Positions 6,194 through 14,053 of a stretch of 21,769 bases of DNA are shown here, piece after piece. The notes beneath the pieces were generated by a model that worked only from the letters and a program-made list of their open reading frames with translations, was not told the DNA's origin and searched no databases. This DNA comes from JACDAN01 sp036380355 (GTDB lineage: Bacteria; Actinomycetota; Thermoleophilia; Gaiellales; Gaiellaceae): NCBI GenBank assembly GCA_036380355.1, contig DASVEW010000033.1:1-21769 (forward strand), in the 5' to 3' direction. The first letter of the stretch is position 1. Every line of letters starts with the position of its first letter. Position numbers and translations under genes: made by a program.

Positions 6194-8197
6194 GTGGGCG
6201 ATCGCGTCTTTGTCTCTGGTGACGGGGCCGGCGCGCGCAGGCGTGACGGGGAGGCGCAGCAGCGCCGCCGCACGAGCACGTGGTGGGAGGTCATGCACCC
6301 GGAGGGCTCGGAGGGCACCTGGCGAGACCTGCCCCAGCTGCTCGCCGACTCCCTGCGGCTCGTCTGGTCCTCGGGTCGGAACATCTTCCTCCTCACCTCG
6401 GTCCTGCAGTTCGTCGGTGCCGTCGGCATCGCGGTGCAGCTCTTCGTCGGCAAGGAGGTGCTCGACGCAGTGCTGGGGACGGGCGGCGAGCTACAGCTGG
6501 AGGAGCTCGCGCCCTGGCTCGCCGCGCTCGTCGGGATCACGGTCGCGCTCGACCTGGCGCAGGCGATCCAGAACGAGCAGACCCGCGTGCTCGGCGAGCT
6601 GGTGGGCCGAAAGGCGATCGACAGGGTCATCGACGTCTCGACGCGCATCGACCTGCTCGCGTTCGAGTCACCGGAGTTCTACGACCGGCTTCAGCGCGCC
6701 CGGGCCCAGGGGCAGTTCCGAGCGCTGCAGACGGTCAACGGCCTGCTCGGGATCGTCGGCGCCGCCATCGCGTCGATCGGGATCGTGGTCGCGTTGGCGG
6801 CGCTGCAGCCGCTGCTCCTGCCCTTCGTGCTGATCGGGTACATCCCGCTCTGGATCGTCGCCTCGCTGAACACGCGCGACCTCTACCACTTCAGCCGCGG
6901 CATGACGCCGGGGGACCGGCAGCGTCACTACCTCCAGAACGTCCTGATGGGGCGGAACGCCGCGAAGGAAGTGCGCTCGTTCAACCTCGCGAGCTTCCTC
7001 CGCGGGCGCTACGACCGGCTCTACGACGAGCGCATCGAGGAGCTGCGCAAGCTCGCCAGGCGGCGGACCGGGCGGTCGCTGCTCGGCTCGCTGACATCGT
7101 CGGCCGTCACGGTGGCGACGATCGGGATGCTCTCCTGGCTGTACGTCAGCGACCGGATGAGCCTCGCCGCGGCCGGCGCGTCGATCTTCGGTCTCTACCA
7201 GCTCGCGAACCGGCTGCAGGCGCTTCACTTCAGCGCGACGTCGCTCTACGAGGCGACGCTCTTCATCCGTGACTACTCGTCATTCCTGACGCTGGAGCCG
7301 CAGGTGGAGGCCGCCGAGGGGACACGGCCGGCGCCCGAGGGCTTCGTGCGCCTTTCGGTCGAGGACGTCTCCTTCACGTATCCGGAATCGGACCGGCCGG
7401 CCGTCGACGGCGTCTCGCTCGAGATCGGCAGGGGCGAGATCATCGCGCTCGTCGGCGAGAACGGCTCGGGCAAGACGACGCTGGCGAAGATGCTGGCCGG
7501 CCTCTACCGGCCGGAGGCGGGGCGAATCCGCTGGGACGACCTGGACGTCGCCGACGCCGATGCGGACGAGCTGCGCCGCTCGGTCGCCGTGATCTTTCAG
7601 GACTTCGAGCGCTACCTGCTGCCCGCCCGGGAGAACGTCGCACTGGGGCGCAAGGAGCGGATCGACGACCTGGAGGCGATCCTCGAGGCGGCCGCGCGCG
7701 CGGACGCGCACGACTTCCTCGCCGAGCTCCCCGAGGGCTACGAGACGATGCTCGGCCGCGAGTTCTCGGGCGGGTTCGACCTGTCGATCGGGCAGTGGCA
7801 GCGGGTCGCGCTGGCGCGGGCGTTCTTCCGCGATGCGCCGTTCGTGATCCTCGACGAGCCGACGGCGTCGCTGGACGCGCGGGCCGAGAGCAACCTGTTC
7901 GAGCGGATGCGTGAGCTGCTCCACGGCCGTTCCGTCGTGCTGATCTCGCACCGGTTCTCGAGCGTCCGGTCGGCCGATCGGATCTACGTGCTCCACGAGG
8001 GCCGGGTCGTGGAGGAGGGGTCGCACGACGCGCTGATGGCGCTCGACGGGCTCTACGCGGAGCTCTTCACCCTGCAGGCGCGGATGTACGTCGAGCGGCC
8101 GGCGGCGGTGGCCGGCGCCGAGGACGTGGCCGAGGAGTCGGACGAGCCTGACGGGCCCGAAGAGCGCACGGAGCGCGTCTTCTTCGGCGCACCCTGA
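6194..8197 (+). CDS. ABC exporter, fused membrane and ATPase domains
   Basis: This 667-residue protein joins a transmembrane domain (about residues 50-370, hydrophobic segments in the usual exporter pattern) to a nucleotide-binding domain. The ATPase landmarks are Walker A GENGSGKTT (421-429), Q-loop FQDF, signature LSIGQWQRVALARA (from 530), Walker B VILDEPTA (551-558) and the H-loop histidine in LISHR (H586). The signature reads LSIGQ instead of LSGGQ, a variation I associate with lantibiotic or unknown-substrate exporters of Actinobacteria. The N-terminal 45 residues are charged and probably cytoplasmic; the C-terminus adds an acidic tail. Such half-transporters work as dimers. The substrate is unknown. 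It is the last gene of the plus-strand run and converges on a GNAT gene. Confidence 0.9.
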   Translation: MGDRVFVSGDGAGARRRDGEAQQRRRTSTWWEVMHPEGSEGTWRDLPQLLADSLRLVWSSGRNIFLLTSVLQFVGAVGIAVQLFVGKEVLDAVLGTGGELQLEELAPWLAALVGITVALDLAQAIQNEQTRVLGELVGRKAIDRVIDVSTRIDLLAFESPEFYDRLQRARAQGQFRALQTVNGLLGIVGAAIASIGIVVALAALQPLLLPFVLIGYIPLWIVASLNTRDLYHFSRGMTPGDRQRHYLQNVLMGRNAAKEVRSFNLASFLRGRYDRLYDERIEELRKLARRRTGRSLLGSLTSSAVTVATIGMLSWLYVSDRMSLAAAGASIFGLYQLANRLQALHFSATSLYEATLFIRDYSSFLTLEPQVEAAEGTRPAPEGFVRLSVEDVSFTYPESDRPAVDGVSLEIGRGEIIALVGENGSGKTTLAKMLAGLYRPEAGRIRWDDLDVADADADELRRSVAVIFQDFERYLLPARENVALGRKERIDDLEAILEAAARADAHDFLAELPEGYETMLGREFSGGFDLSIGQWQRVALARAFFRDAPFVILDEPTASLDARAESNLFERMRELLHGRSVVLISHRFSSVRSADRIYVLHEGRVVEEGSHDALMALDGLYAELFTLQARMYVERPAAVAGAEDVAEESDEPDGPEERTERVFFGAP

Positions 8198-8243
8198 CGC
8201 ACTTTCGGCGCACAACCGGCGCTTTCGGGCACGGAACGGTCGG

Positions 8244-8777
8244 CTAGCCTCGCCTCTCCGTCCCCTTTGGGTGGGTGGGGGTTAGGGATGGGCCCCGCGC
8301 CGCCCAGAGCTCGAGGGTGTAGCGGAGCTCGACCGGGTGCGGCGGGAACGCGGACCTCGTCCGCCCGCCGTCGTCTCGCCAGCCGCGGGCCTCGTAGAAG
8401 CGCCGGGCCCGCTCGTTCCGCTCGAGGACCCAGAGCCGGGCCCCGCGGCCGTGCCCGCGGAGGAGCTCGACGGCCGCGTCGTGGAGCGCGCTGCCCGGGC
8501 CGCGTCCCCACTCGGCAGGCAGCACGAACAGGTTCCTCAGCCACCCCGGCGAGACGGTCGCGAACCCGACCGGCGTTCCGGCCCGCTCGGCGATCAGCAC
8601 GTCGGTCTCCCCGTCGCGCAGCGCCTGACCCCAATGAGCCCGCATTCGGGCGTCGGGGAAGCGATACCGGTCGGGCGGGAAGATGTCGACGTACGCGGTC
8701 AGCGCGCTCTCGCGGTGGATCGCAAAGAGCGCCTCGGCGTCGTCCTGCGTCGCGTGCCGGATGGACAGCGCGCTCAT
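8244..8777 (-). CDS. GNAT-family N-acetyltransferase
   Basis: This 177-residue minus-strand protein starts at ATG 8777-8775 (MSALSIRHAT). The acetyl-CoA-binding motif is present as LFVLPAEWGRGPGSALHDAA, with the R/Q-x-x-G-x-G/A pattern, followed by LWVLERNERARRFYEARGW, the typical C-terminal GNAT segment in which the Tyr is often the general acid. The substrate is not predictable. The final 18 residues (from RGPSLTP) lie on the complement of a guanine-rich run and look like an extension past the fold. A GACAAT box 6 bases upstream of the ATG suggests a leaderless start. The gene is divergent from mfd and convergent with the ABC transporter; 46 bases separate it from the latter. Confidence 0.88.
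   Translation of the reverse strand: MSALSIRHATQDDAEALFAIHRESALTAYVDIFPPDRYRFPDARMRAHWGQALRDGETDVLIAERAGTPVGFATVSPGWLRNLFVLPAEWGRGPGSALHDAAVELLRGHGRGARLWVLERNERARRFYEARGWRDDGGRTRSAFPPHPVELRYTLELWAARGPSLTPTHPKGTERRG
8269..8287 (+). other. G-quadruplex-type guanine run
   Basis: GGG-T-GGG-T-GGGGG-TTA-GGG fits the classical four-tract G-quadruplex pattern with loops of 1, 1 and 3 bases. It lies on the plus strand, within the last codons of the minus-strand GNAT gene and 3' of the ABC transporter gene. Whether it acts in transcription termination between the convergent genes is unknown. Confidence 0.4.
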
Positions 8778-8783
8778 CCCGGG

Positions 8784-8789
8784 ATTGTC
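8784..8789 (-). promoter_or_regulatory. -10-like box GACAAT before the GNAT gene
   Basis: Read on the minus strand, GACAAT is followed by 6 bases (CCCGGG) and the ATG at 8777. No Shine-Dalgarno sequence is present. The spacing matches the other leaderless-type starts in the window. Confidence 0.4.
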
Positions 8790-8838
8790 CCTGCGCGTAC
8801 CATGGACGCCCCGGAACCTGACGGTTCCGGCGTTCGTC

Positions 8839-11800
8839 GTGGACCGTCCGGTGCTACAGGTCGTCGCGCAGGAGCTCGCGGACAGCGAGCGCCTCGAGAC
8901 GTTCGCGGACGAGCTCGCGGAGACGCACAAGGGCCTCGCGGTCGAGGCCTCCGACCGCAAGGGCCCGCGCGCCCGCGTCTCCGAGCCCGCGCTGCCGCTG
9001 CTCCTCGCTGCGCTCCACCTGCGGCTCGAGCGCAGTCTCGTCGTCGTCCTCCCGGAGGACTCGGACGCGCGCGATGCCGCCGAGGCGGCCGCCTGGTTTC
9101 TCGGCGAGGACCGGGTCGCGCTCCTCCCGAGCCGGGGCGTGCGCTGGGGCTCCGGTCTCGAGCCCGCGCCGCATCTCGTCGGTGAGCGGGCCCGCGCGCT
9201 CGACGTCCTGGCCGCCGGTGGGCTCGTCGCCGCCTCGGCCACGGCCATCGCCGAGGGCATGCCGCCGCCGCAGGAGCGGCCGGAGCCGATCCGCCTCCCC
9301 GAGGACGCGGGAGACGACCTGCCGGAGCAGCTCGCACTCGCCGGCTACGAGCGCGTCGAGCGGGCCGAGGAGCGCGGCCAGTTCGCCGTCCGCGGCGGGA
9401 TCATCGACGTCTTCCCGACGACCGGTCGCGAGCCGCTCCGGATCGAGCTCTTCGGCGACGAGATCGAGTCGATGCGCGCGTACTCGCCGTTCACCCAGCG
9501 CACGCTCCACCCGGTCGAGGCGGCCGTGATCTACCCGGCCGCGGAGCGCCGTGCCGACCTCGCCGAGCCGGTGCTGCCGGACGACGACGAGCCTGCGCCG
9601 GCACCCGACGACCTCGTGCCGCCGCTGAGGAGCGTGCCCGACCTCGTCTGGCAGCCCGACGCGGTCCGCGAGGTCTGGGCCGAGGAGGAGCTGCCGCCGC
9701 AGCCGCTGGAGGGGGCCGCCGAGCTCGACCCGTTCCCCACCGGCCAGCCGATCTCCTTCGAGGCGCAGCGCCCTGCGATCGCCGCCCGCGGCCTCGCCGA
9801 GGCGGAACAGGAGCTCGGCTCGCTCGTCCGCGGCGGGCTGCGCACGATCGTCGCCTTCGCGCACCGCGGCGAGGCGCTCCGCAACCAGAACATGCTTCGC
9901 CGGGTCGAGGCCCGCTTGCTCGAACCGGGAGAAAACCTCCCCGCCGACGCGGAGCTGCTGTACGCGGTCTCGCCCGCCCGGCGGGGGTTCGTCTGGCGCG
10001 ACCTCGGGCTCGCGCTGCTCCCCGACACCCAGGTCTTCCGCCGGAAGCCGCGCCGAGCCGAGCACCGCGTCGGCCGAGCGTTGCAGTCCTTCGCCGACCT
10101 GCGCACCGGCGACCACGTCGTCCACGAGGACCACGGCGTCGGGAAGCTCCTCGGCTTCGAGACGAAGGAGGTTGCGGGCGTCACGCGCGACTACCTGCTG
10201 CTGGCCTTCCGGGGAGACGACCGCCTGTACGTTCCGCACGAGCAGCTCGGGAAGGTCTCCCGCTACGTCGGCGTCAACGGCGGCGCGCCGGCGCTCTCGA
10301 AGCTGGGCGGCAAGGCGTGGCAGCTCCTCAAGAGCCGGGCGCGCGAGGGGATCCGCGAGCTGGCCGGCGAGCTTCTCCGCCTCTACGCCGAGCGGCAGCA
10401 GGCACCGGGTGTCGCGTTCGACCTCCGGCACGAGTACCTCGAGCAGCTCGAGGCGAGCTTCCCCTACCAGGAGACAGACGACCAGCGCGCGGCGATCGAG
10501 GCGGTGAAGGAGGACCTCGAGGAAGCGCGCCCGATGGACCGGCTCGTGTGCGGCGACGTCGGCTTCGGCAAGACCGAGGTCGCGGTCCGCGCGGCCTTCG
10601 CCGTCGCGCTCAACGGCAAGCAGACCCTGATGCTCGTCCCGACGACGGTGCTGGCGCAGCAGCACTGGAACACGTTCCGCGAGCGGTATCGCGACTTCCC
10701 GCTGCACGTCGAGATGATCTCCCGGTTCCGGAGCCCGAAGGAGACCAAGCAGGTGCTGGCCGACTTCGCCGAGGGCAAGGTCGACGTTCTCATCGGGACG
10801 CACCGCGTGCTTTCACGCGACGTGATCTCCAAGGACCTCGGGCTCGTGATCGTCGACGAGGAACAGCGCTTCGGGGTCGCGCAGAAGGAGCTCCTGCGCC
10901 AGCTACGTCTCGAGGTGGACGTCCTCGCCCTGACCGCGACGCCGATCCCCCGGACGCTGCACATGTCGCTCTCGGGCCTGCGCGACATCTCGATCATCGA
11001 GACGCCGCCCGAGGGGCGCCGCCCGATCCGTACGCACGTCGGCGAGTTCGACGAGGACCTCGTCAAGCAGGCGCTCGAGCGGGAGGTCGCCCGCGGCGGC
11101 CAGGCCTTCTTCCTTCACAACCGCGTCGAGACGATCGAGGAGCGGGCCGCCTGGCTCCAGGCGCTCGTCCCCGACGTCCGCGTGATCGTCGCGCACGGGC
11201 AGATGCGGGAGAGGGAGCTCGAGGACCGGATGCTCTCCTTCCTGCGCGGCGACGCCGACGTGCTCGTCTCGACGACGATCATCGAGTCGGGTCTGGACAT
11301 CCCGCAGGCGAACACGCTGATCGTGGAACGCGCGGACGCCCTCGGCCTGGCGCAGCTCTACCAGATCCGCGGCCGGGTGGGCCGCTCCGACCAGCTCGCA
11401 CACGCGTACCTCTTCTATCCCGATGCGTCGGAGCTGACGCCGGAGGCGCGCGCCAGGCTCGCCACGCTCGCCGACCACACCGAGCTCGGCGCCGGTTTCG
11501 CGATCGCGATGCGCGACCTCGAGATCCGCGGCGCCGGCGACCTCCTCGGCGCCGAGCAGTCGGGCCACGTCGCGGCGCTCGGCTTCGAGCTCTACGTGGA
11601 GCTCCTCGGCGAGGCCGTCGCGGAGCTCTCGGGCGAGCGGCGACCGACTGCCCGGCCGGTGCGCGTGGACGCCCGCGTCGACGCGTACGTCCCCAACACG
11701 TACGTGGGCTCGGAGGCGATGAGAATCGACCTCCACCGCCGCCTCGCGCTGGCCGAGACGGAGGACGAGCTGCGCGAGCAGGAGGCGGCCACCATCGATC

Positions 11801-12078
11801 GCTTCGGCCCGCTGCCCGAGCCGGTCGAGAACCTGTTCGCGATCCAGGAAGTGCGGATCAAGGTGGCCAGGCTGGGGGCCGACTACCTTGTCTTTCGGGG
11901 CGGACGCGCGACAGTCGGGCCGCTCGTCCTGGGGTCCGGAGAGCTCAGCGAGTTGCGCAACCGAGTCGACACTGCGATCTACACGACAGCCCGCAACGAG
12001 GTCTCGTTAAGAGACGATGTATTTACCGGGGCGGTGCGTTTGGTCGATGCTATCCTCGAGACGCGTCGCGCAGCGTAA
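8839..12078 (+). CDS. mfd: Transcription-repair coupling factor Mfd
   Basis: This protein of about 1079 residues displaces RNA polymerase stalled at DNA lesions and recruits UvrA. Order of domains: a UvrB-like N-terminal module (about 1-330), the polymerase-interaction CarD-like domain with HVVHEDHGVGKLLGFE, then a RecG-like SF2 translocase with Walker A GDVGFGKTEV (572-581), box II DEEQRFGV (from 673), TATPIPRT, the helicase motifs HGQMRE, STTIIESGLDIP and QIRGRVGRS, and a C-terminal UvrA-masking domain. The start is uncertain. The frame is open back to 8683, inside the opposite GNAT gene; GTG 8839 is my choice, with GTG 8851 and CTG 8818 as alternatives. The ATG at 8802 is out of frame. The last 25 codons are noticeably A+T-richer, include the rare Leu codon TTA, and overlap a promoter-like sequence for the next gene. 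Confidence 0.93.
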   Translation: MDRPVLQVVAQELADSERLETFADELAETHKGLAVEASDRKGPRARVSEPALPLLLAALHLRLERSLVVVLPEDSDARDAAEAAAWFLGEDRVALLPSRGVRWGSGLEPAPHLVGERARALDVLAAGGLVAASATAIAEGMPPPQERPEPIRLPEDAGDDLPEQLALAGYERVERAEERGQFAVRGGIIDVFPTTGREPLRIELFGDEIESMRAYSPFTQRTLHPVEAAVIYPAAERRADLAEPVLPDDDEPAPAPDDLVPPLRSVPDLVWQPDAVREVWAEEELPPQPLEGAAELDPFPTGQPISFEAQRPAIAARGLAEAEQELGSLVRGGLRTIVAFAHRGEALRNQNMLRRVEARLLEPGENLPADAELLYAVSPARRGFVWRDLGLALLPDTQVFRRKPRRAEHRVGRALQSFADLRTGDHVVHEDHGVGKLLGFETKEVAGVTRDYLLLAFRGDDRLYVPHEQLGKVSRYVGVNGGAPALSKLGGKAWQLLKSRAREGIRELAGELLRLYAERQQAPGVAFDLRHEYLEQLEASFPYQETDDQRAAIEAVKEDLEEARPMDRLVCGDVGFGKTEVAVRAAFAVALNGKQTLMLVPTTVLAQQHWNTFRERYRDFPLHVEMISRFRSPKETKQVLADFAEGKVDVLIGTHRVLSRDVISKDLGLVIVDEEQRFGVAQKELLRQLRLEVDVLALTATPIPRTLHMSLSGLRDISIIETPPEGRRPIRTHVGEFDEDLVKQALEREVARGGQAFFLHNRVETIEERAAWLQALVPDVRVIVAHGQMRERELEDRMLSFLRGDADVLVSTTIIESGLDIPQANTLIVERADALGLAQLYQIRGRVGRSDQLAHAYLFYPDASELTPEARARLATLADHTELGAGFAIAMRDLEIRGAGDLLGAEQSGHVAALGFELYVELLGEAVAELSGERRPTARPVRVDARVDAYVPNTYVGSEAMRIDLHRRLALAETEDELREQEAATIDRFGPLPEPVENLFAIQEVRIKVARLGADYLVFRGGRATVGPLVLGSGELSELRNRVDTAIYTTARNEVSLRDDVFTGAVRLVDAILETRRAA

Positions 12079-12092
12079 GCGGGCGCTTTTTC
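12048..12092 (+). promoter_or_regulatory. Promoter-like sequence and T-run before the ppi lipoprotein gene
   Basis: TGCTATCCT (12048-12056) is an extended -10-type sequence inside the mfd end. It is followed by AAGCG-GG-CGCTT and a run of T directly before the ATG at 12093. The second part resembles a small intrinsic terminator or a 5' UTR hairpin. No -35 box at the usual spacing and no Shine-Dalgarno sequence are seen. Confidence 0.35.
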
Positions 12093-13094
12093 ATGAAACG
12101 GGTCTTTTCGACAGTCTTCCTCGCCCTCGGGCTCGCTGTGTTCGCGGTGGCCTGCGGCGGCGACGGCGGCTCCGACTCGGTGCCGGCCGACTCGGTCGCC
12201 GTCGTGGGCGACCAGTCGATCCCGAAGTCCGAGTTCGACGACCTGATCACCTACGCGAAGCGCAGCTACGAGGCGCAGAAGCGGCCGTTCCCCAAGGTCG
12301 GCACGCCCGAGTATGTGCAGCTCCGCGACCAGGCGATGCGCTTCCTCATCCAGCGCACCCAGTTCGAGGTCAAGGCCGACGACCTCGACATCGACGTGAA
12401 CGACGAGGCGGTCGACAAGCGGATCGACCAGTACATCAAGGAGCGCCACAAGGGCGACAAGAAGAAGTTCGACGCCGAGCTCAAGTCCCAGGGCCTGAGC
12501 CCCGAGCAGGCGCGTGACATCATCCGCGCGAACCTCGTCCAGGAGGCGATCTTCAACAAGGTCACCTCGTCGGTGAAGGTCGCCGACAACGAGGTCAAGA
12601 CGTACTACGACAAGAACAAGGCGCAGTACGGGACGCCCGAGACGCGGAACGTGCGCCACGTGCTCGTGAAGCAGAAGGCGCTGGCCGACCGGCTCTACAA
12701 CGATCTCAGGGGCGGCGGCGACTGGAGGGCGATCGCGAAGCAGCATTCGCAGGACCCGGCCTCCAAGAACCAGGGCGGCCGCATGACGGCGACGAAGGGC
12801 CAGCTCGTCCCCGAGTTCGAGCAGGTCGCGTTCACGATCGGCGACAACGGCATCTCGAAGCCGACGAAGACCCAGTACGGCTGGCACATCATCCAGGCCC
12901 TCGGCCCGGTGAAGAAGAGCCAGTCGACGCCGTACAACCAGGTCAAGGAAGCGATCCGGCAGCAGCTCCTCCAGGAGAAGCGCAACAAGGAGATGGAGAC
13001 CTGGGTCGCCGACATGCGGAAGGACCTGGAGGGCGAGACGACGTACCAGGTCGGCTACAAGCCGAAGGAAACGGAAGAGCCGGCTGCCGGCTAG
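12093..13094 (+). CDS. Parvulin-type peptidyl-prolyl isomerase lipoprotein (PrsA/SurA-like)
   Basis: This 333-residue exported foldase is probably anchored to the outer face of the membrane. Residues 1-20 form a signal peptide (KR, then a hydrophobic core) ending in a lipobox AVAC with Cys21. A SurA_N-like helical domain follows (about 35-180), with the segment SVAVVGDQSIPKSEFDDLI that often opens these proteins. The parvulin (PpiC) domain spans about 185-272: VRHVLVKQK, SQDPASKNQGGRM, FEQVAFTIGDNGISKP and YGWHIIQAL. A charged C-terminal helix ends the chain. It probably helps secreted proteins fold. In mycobacteria lpqU, also a lipoprotein gene, lies in the same mazG-eno region. The end overlaps the inferred start of mazG. 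Confidence 0.92.
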   Translation: MKRVFSTVFLALGLAVFAVACGGDGGSDSVPADSVAVVGDQSIPKSEFDDLITYAKRSYEAQKRPFPKVGTPEYVQLRDQAMRFLIQRTQFEVKADDLDIDVNDEAVDKRIDQYIKERHKGDKKKFDAELKSQGLSPEQARDIIRANLVQEAIFNKVTSSVKVADNEVKTYYDKNKAQYGTPETRNVRHVLVKQKALADRLYNDLRGGGDWRAIAKQHSQDPASKNQGGRMTATKGQLVPEFEQVAFTIGDNGISKPTKTQYGWHIIQALGPVKKSQSTPYNQVKEAIRQQLLQEKRNKEMETWVADMRKDLEGETTYQVGYKPKETEEPAAG

Positions 13095-13926
13095 GCCGTC
13101 TTCGAACCGGCTCGCCGACGCCCTCCTCGATCTCCAACGCCTGACCCAGCGCCTGCGGCGCGACTGCCCGTGGGACCGCGAGCAGACCGCCCGCACGATC
13201 GTGCCGCACACGATCGAGGAGGCCTACGAGGTGGCCGACGCCGCGCTCGCGGGCGACGACGCCAAGCTCGCTGACGAGCTGGGCGACCTCCTCTTCCAGA
13301 CGTACTTCCTGGCACTCCTACTCGAGGAGCGCGGCGGCGGCTCGCTCGAGTCGGTCGCCCGCGGGATCCACGACAAGCTCGTCCGGCGGCACCCGCACGT
13401 CTTCGGTGAGGTCGACGCCGAGACGCCCGGCCGCGTCCGTGAGAACTGGGAGCGGATCAAGACCGAGCAGGAGGAGCGGGAGGGGATCTTCCACCACGTG
13501 CCGGAAACGCTTCCCGCGCTGCTCTACGCGCGGAAGCTCCAGCGCCGGGCCGCCGCGATCGACTTCGAGTACCCGGACGCCGCGGGAGCGCTCGCCGACC
13601 TGGACGACGAGCTGCGCGAGCTTCGCGAGGCGGTCGCCCGGGCCGGTGAGCCGGCGCCCGAGGCCGAGCCCGACCCGCACGTCTTCGAGGAGATGGGCGA
13701 CGTCCTCTTCGCCGCCGTCAACGTCGCGCGGCGGCTGAACGTCGATCCCGAGCTGGCGCTTCGGGCGATGGCGCGGCGGTTCGCCGAGCGCGTCGAGCGC
13801 GCCGAGCAGCTCGCGGCGGCCGAAGGAGAGACGTTCACCCGCCTCACGCTCGCGGAGAAAGACCGATACTTCGACGCCGCCAAGGAGGAGCGGCGGCTCG
13901 ACCGGCCACATTCTCCGTCGCCCTGA
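13084..13926 (+). CDS. mazG: Nucleoside triphosphate pyrophosphohydrolase MazG
   Basis: MazG hydrolyses NTPs and dNTPs to monophosphates and pyrophosphate, cleaning the nucleotide pool. The N-terminal domain has the family hallmark CPWDREQT, then TIEEAYEVADA and DELGDLLFQ, which together give the Mg-binding EExxE...ExxD pattern. A second, similar half (from about residue 150) contains DELRELREA and EEMGDVLFAAVNVARRLN. No ATG, GTG or TTG precedes the CPWD motif in this frame; the first such codon, GTG 13201, would cut the motif off. I chose CTG 13084, preceded by GGAAGAG four bases upstream and giving 280 residues, slightly above the usual length. It overlaps the lipoprotein stop by 11 bases. 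The function is secure and the start is inferred. Confidence 0.88.
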   Translation: MPARPSSNRLADALLDLQRLTQRLRRDCPWDREQTARTIVPHTIEEAYEVADAALAGDDAKLADELGDLLFQTYFLALLLEERGGGSLESVARGIHDKLVRRHPHVFGEVDAETPGRVRENWERIKTEQEEREGIFHHVPETLPALLYARKLQRRAAAIDFEYPDAAGALADLDDELRELREAVARAGEPAPEAEPDPHVFEEMGDVLFAAVNVARRLNVDPELALRAMARRFAERVERAEQLAAAEGETFTRLTLAEKDRYFDAAKEERRLDRPHSPSP

Positions 13927-13931
13927 CGCGC

Positions 13932-13939
13932 GATAACCT
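13932..13939 (+). promoter_or_regulatory. -10-like sequence GATAACCT upstream of eno
   Basis: GATAAC (or TAACCT) stands just after the mazG stop. A start 7 bases downstream would give eno a leader of about 105-110 bases that contains the hairpin repeat at 13947-13994. A -35 element is not clear. Confidence 0.35.
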
Positions 13940-13946
13940 GCGCCAT

Positions 13947-13994
13947 GCTGCGTCCTCAGTCGCGTCCATATTGCGAATATGGACGCTCCCTGCG
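13947..13994 (+). repeat. Hairpin repeat A, copy 1 (upstream of eno)
   Basis: GCTGCGTCCTCAGTCGC (13947-13963) and GACGCTCCCTGCG (13982-13994) are both repeated exactly at 17979-18026. Between them lies a perfect 11-bp hairpin, GCGTCCATATT-GCG-AATATGGACGC (13962-13986). The stem sequence differs from that in copy 2 while the flanks are identical, a pattern of conserved flanks around a variable hairpin. Confidence 0.8.
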
Positions 13995-14053
13995 TCCTTG
14001 CCTGGCTTGTTTCTCGCACGCCAGGACGGCGGCAATGTGACCGGCCGAGCCGC

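Noticed and set aside
8198..8236. CTTTCGG direct repeats after the ABC transporter as a third copy of repeat B
   Set aside because: Only a short core is shared; there is no 12-bp hairpin and no GGAACCGG hairpin.
8802..8838. ATG 8802 as start of mfd, or a frameshift in the mfd N-terminus
   Set aside because: The ATG is out of frame with the conserved Mfd sequence and leads into an Arg/Gly-rich shadow. In-frame GTG codons exist nearby, so no frameshift is needed.
10317..12092. Upstream part of the frame that continues into the ppi lipoprotein, as a possible N-terminal extension
   Set aside because: It is a shadow of mfd in another frame, rich in Arg, Ala and Gly. The lipoprotein has its own ATG and signal peptide at 12093.
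13979..14053. Longer enolase start at ATG 13979
   Set aside because: The extra 25 residues are encoded by the hairpin repeat and are unlike any enolase N-terminus; ATG 14054 gives the normal start.
13927..14053. Riboswitch upstream of eno
   Set aside because: The leader is structured by repeat A only; no conserved core of a riboswitch class that I know is visible.
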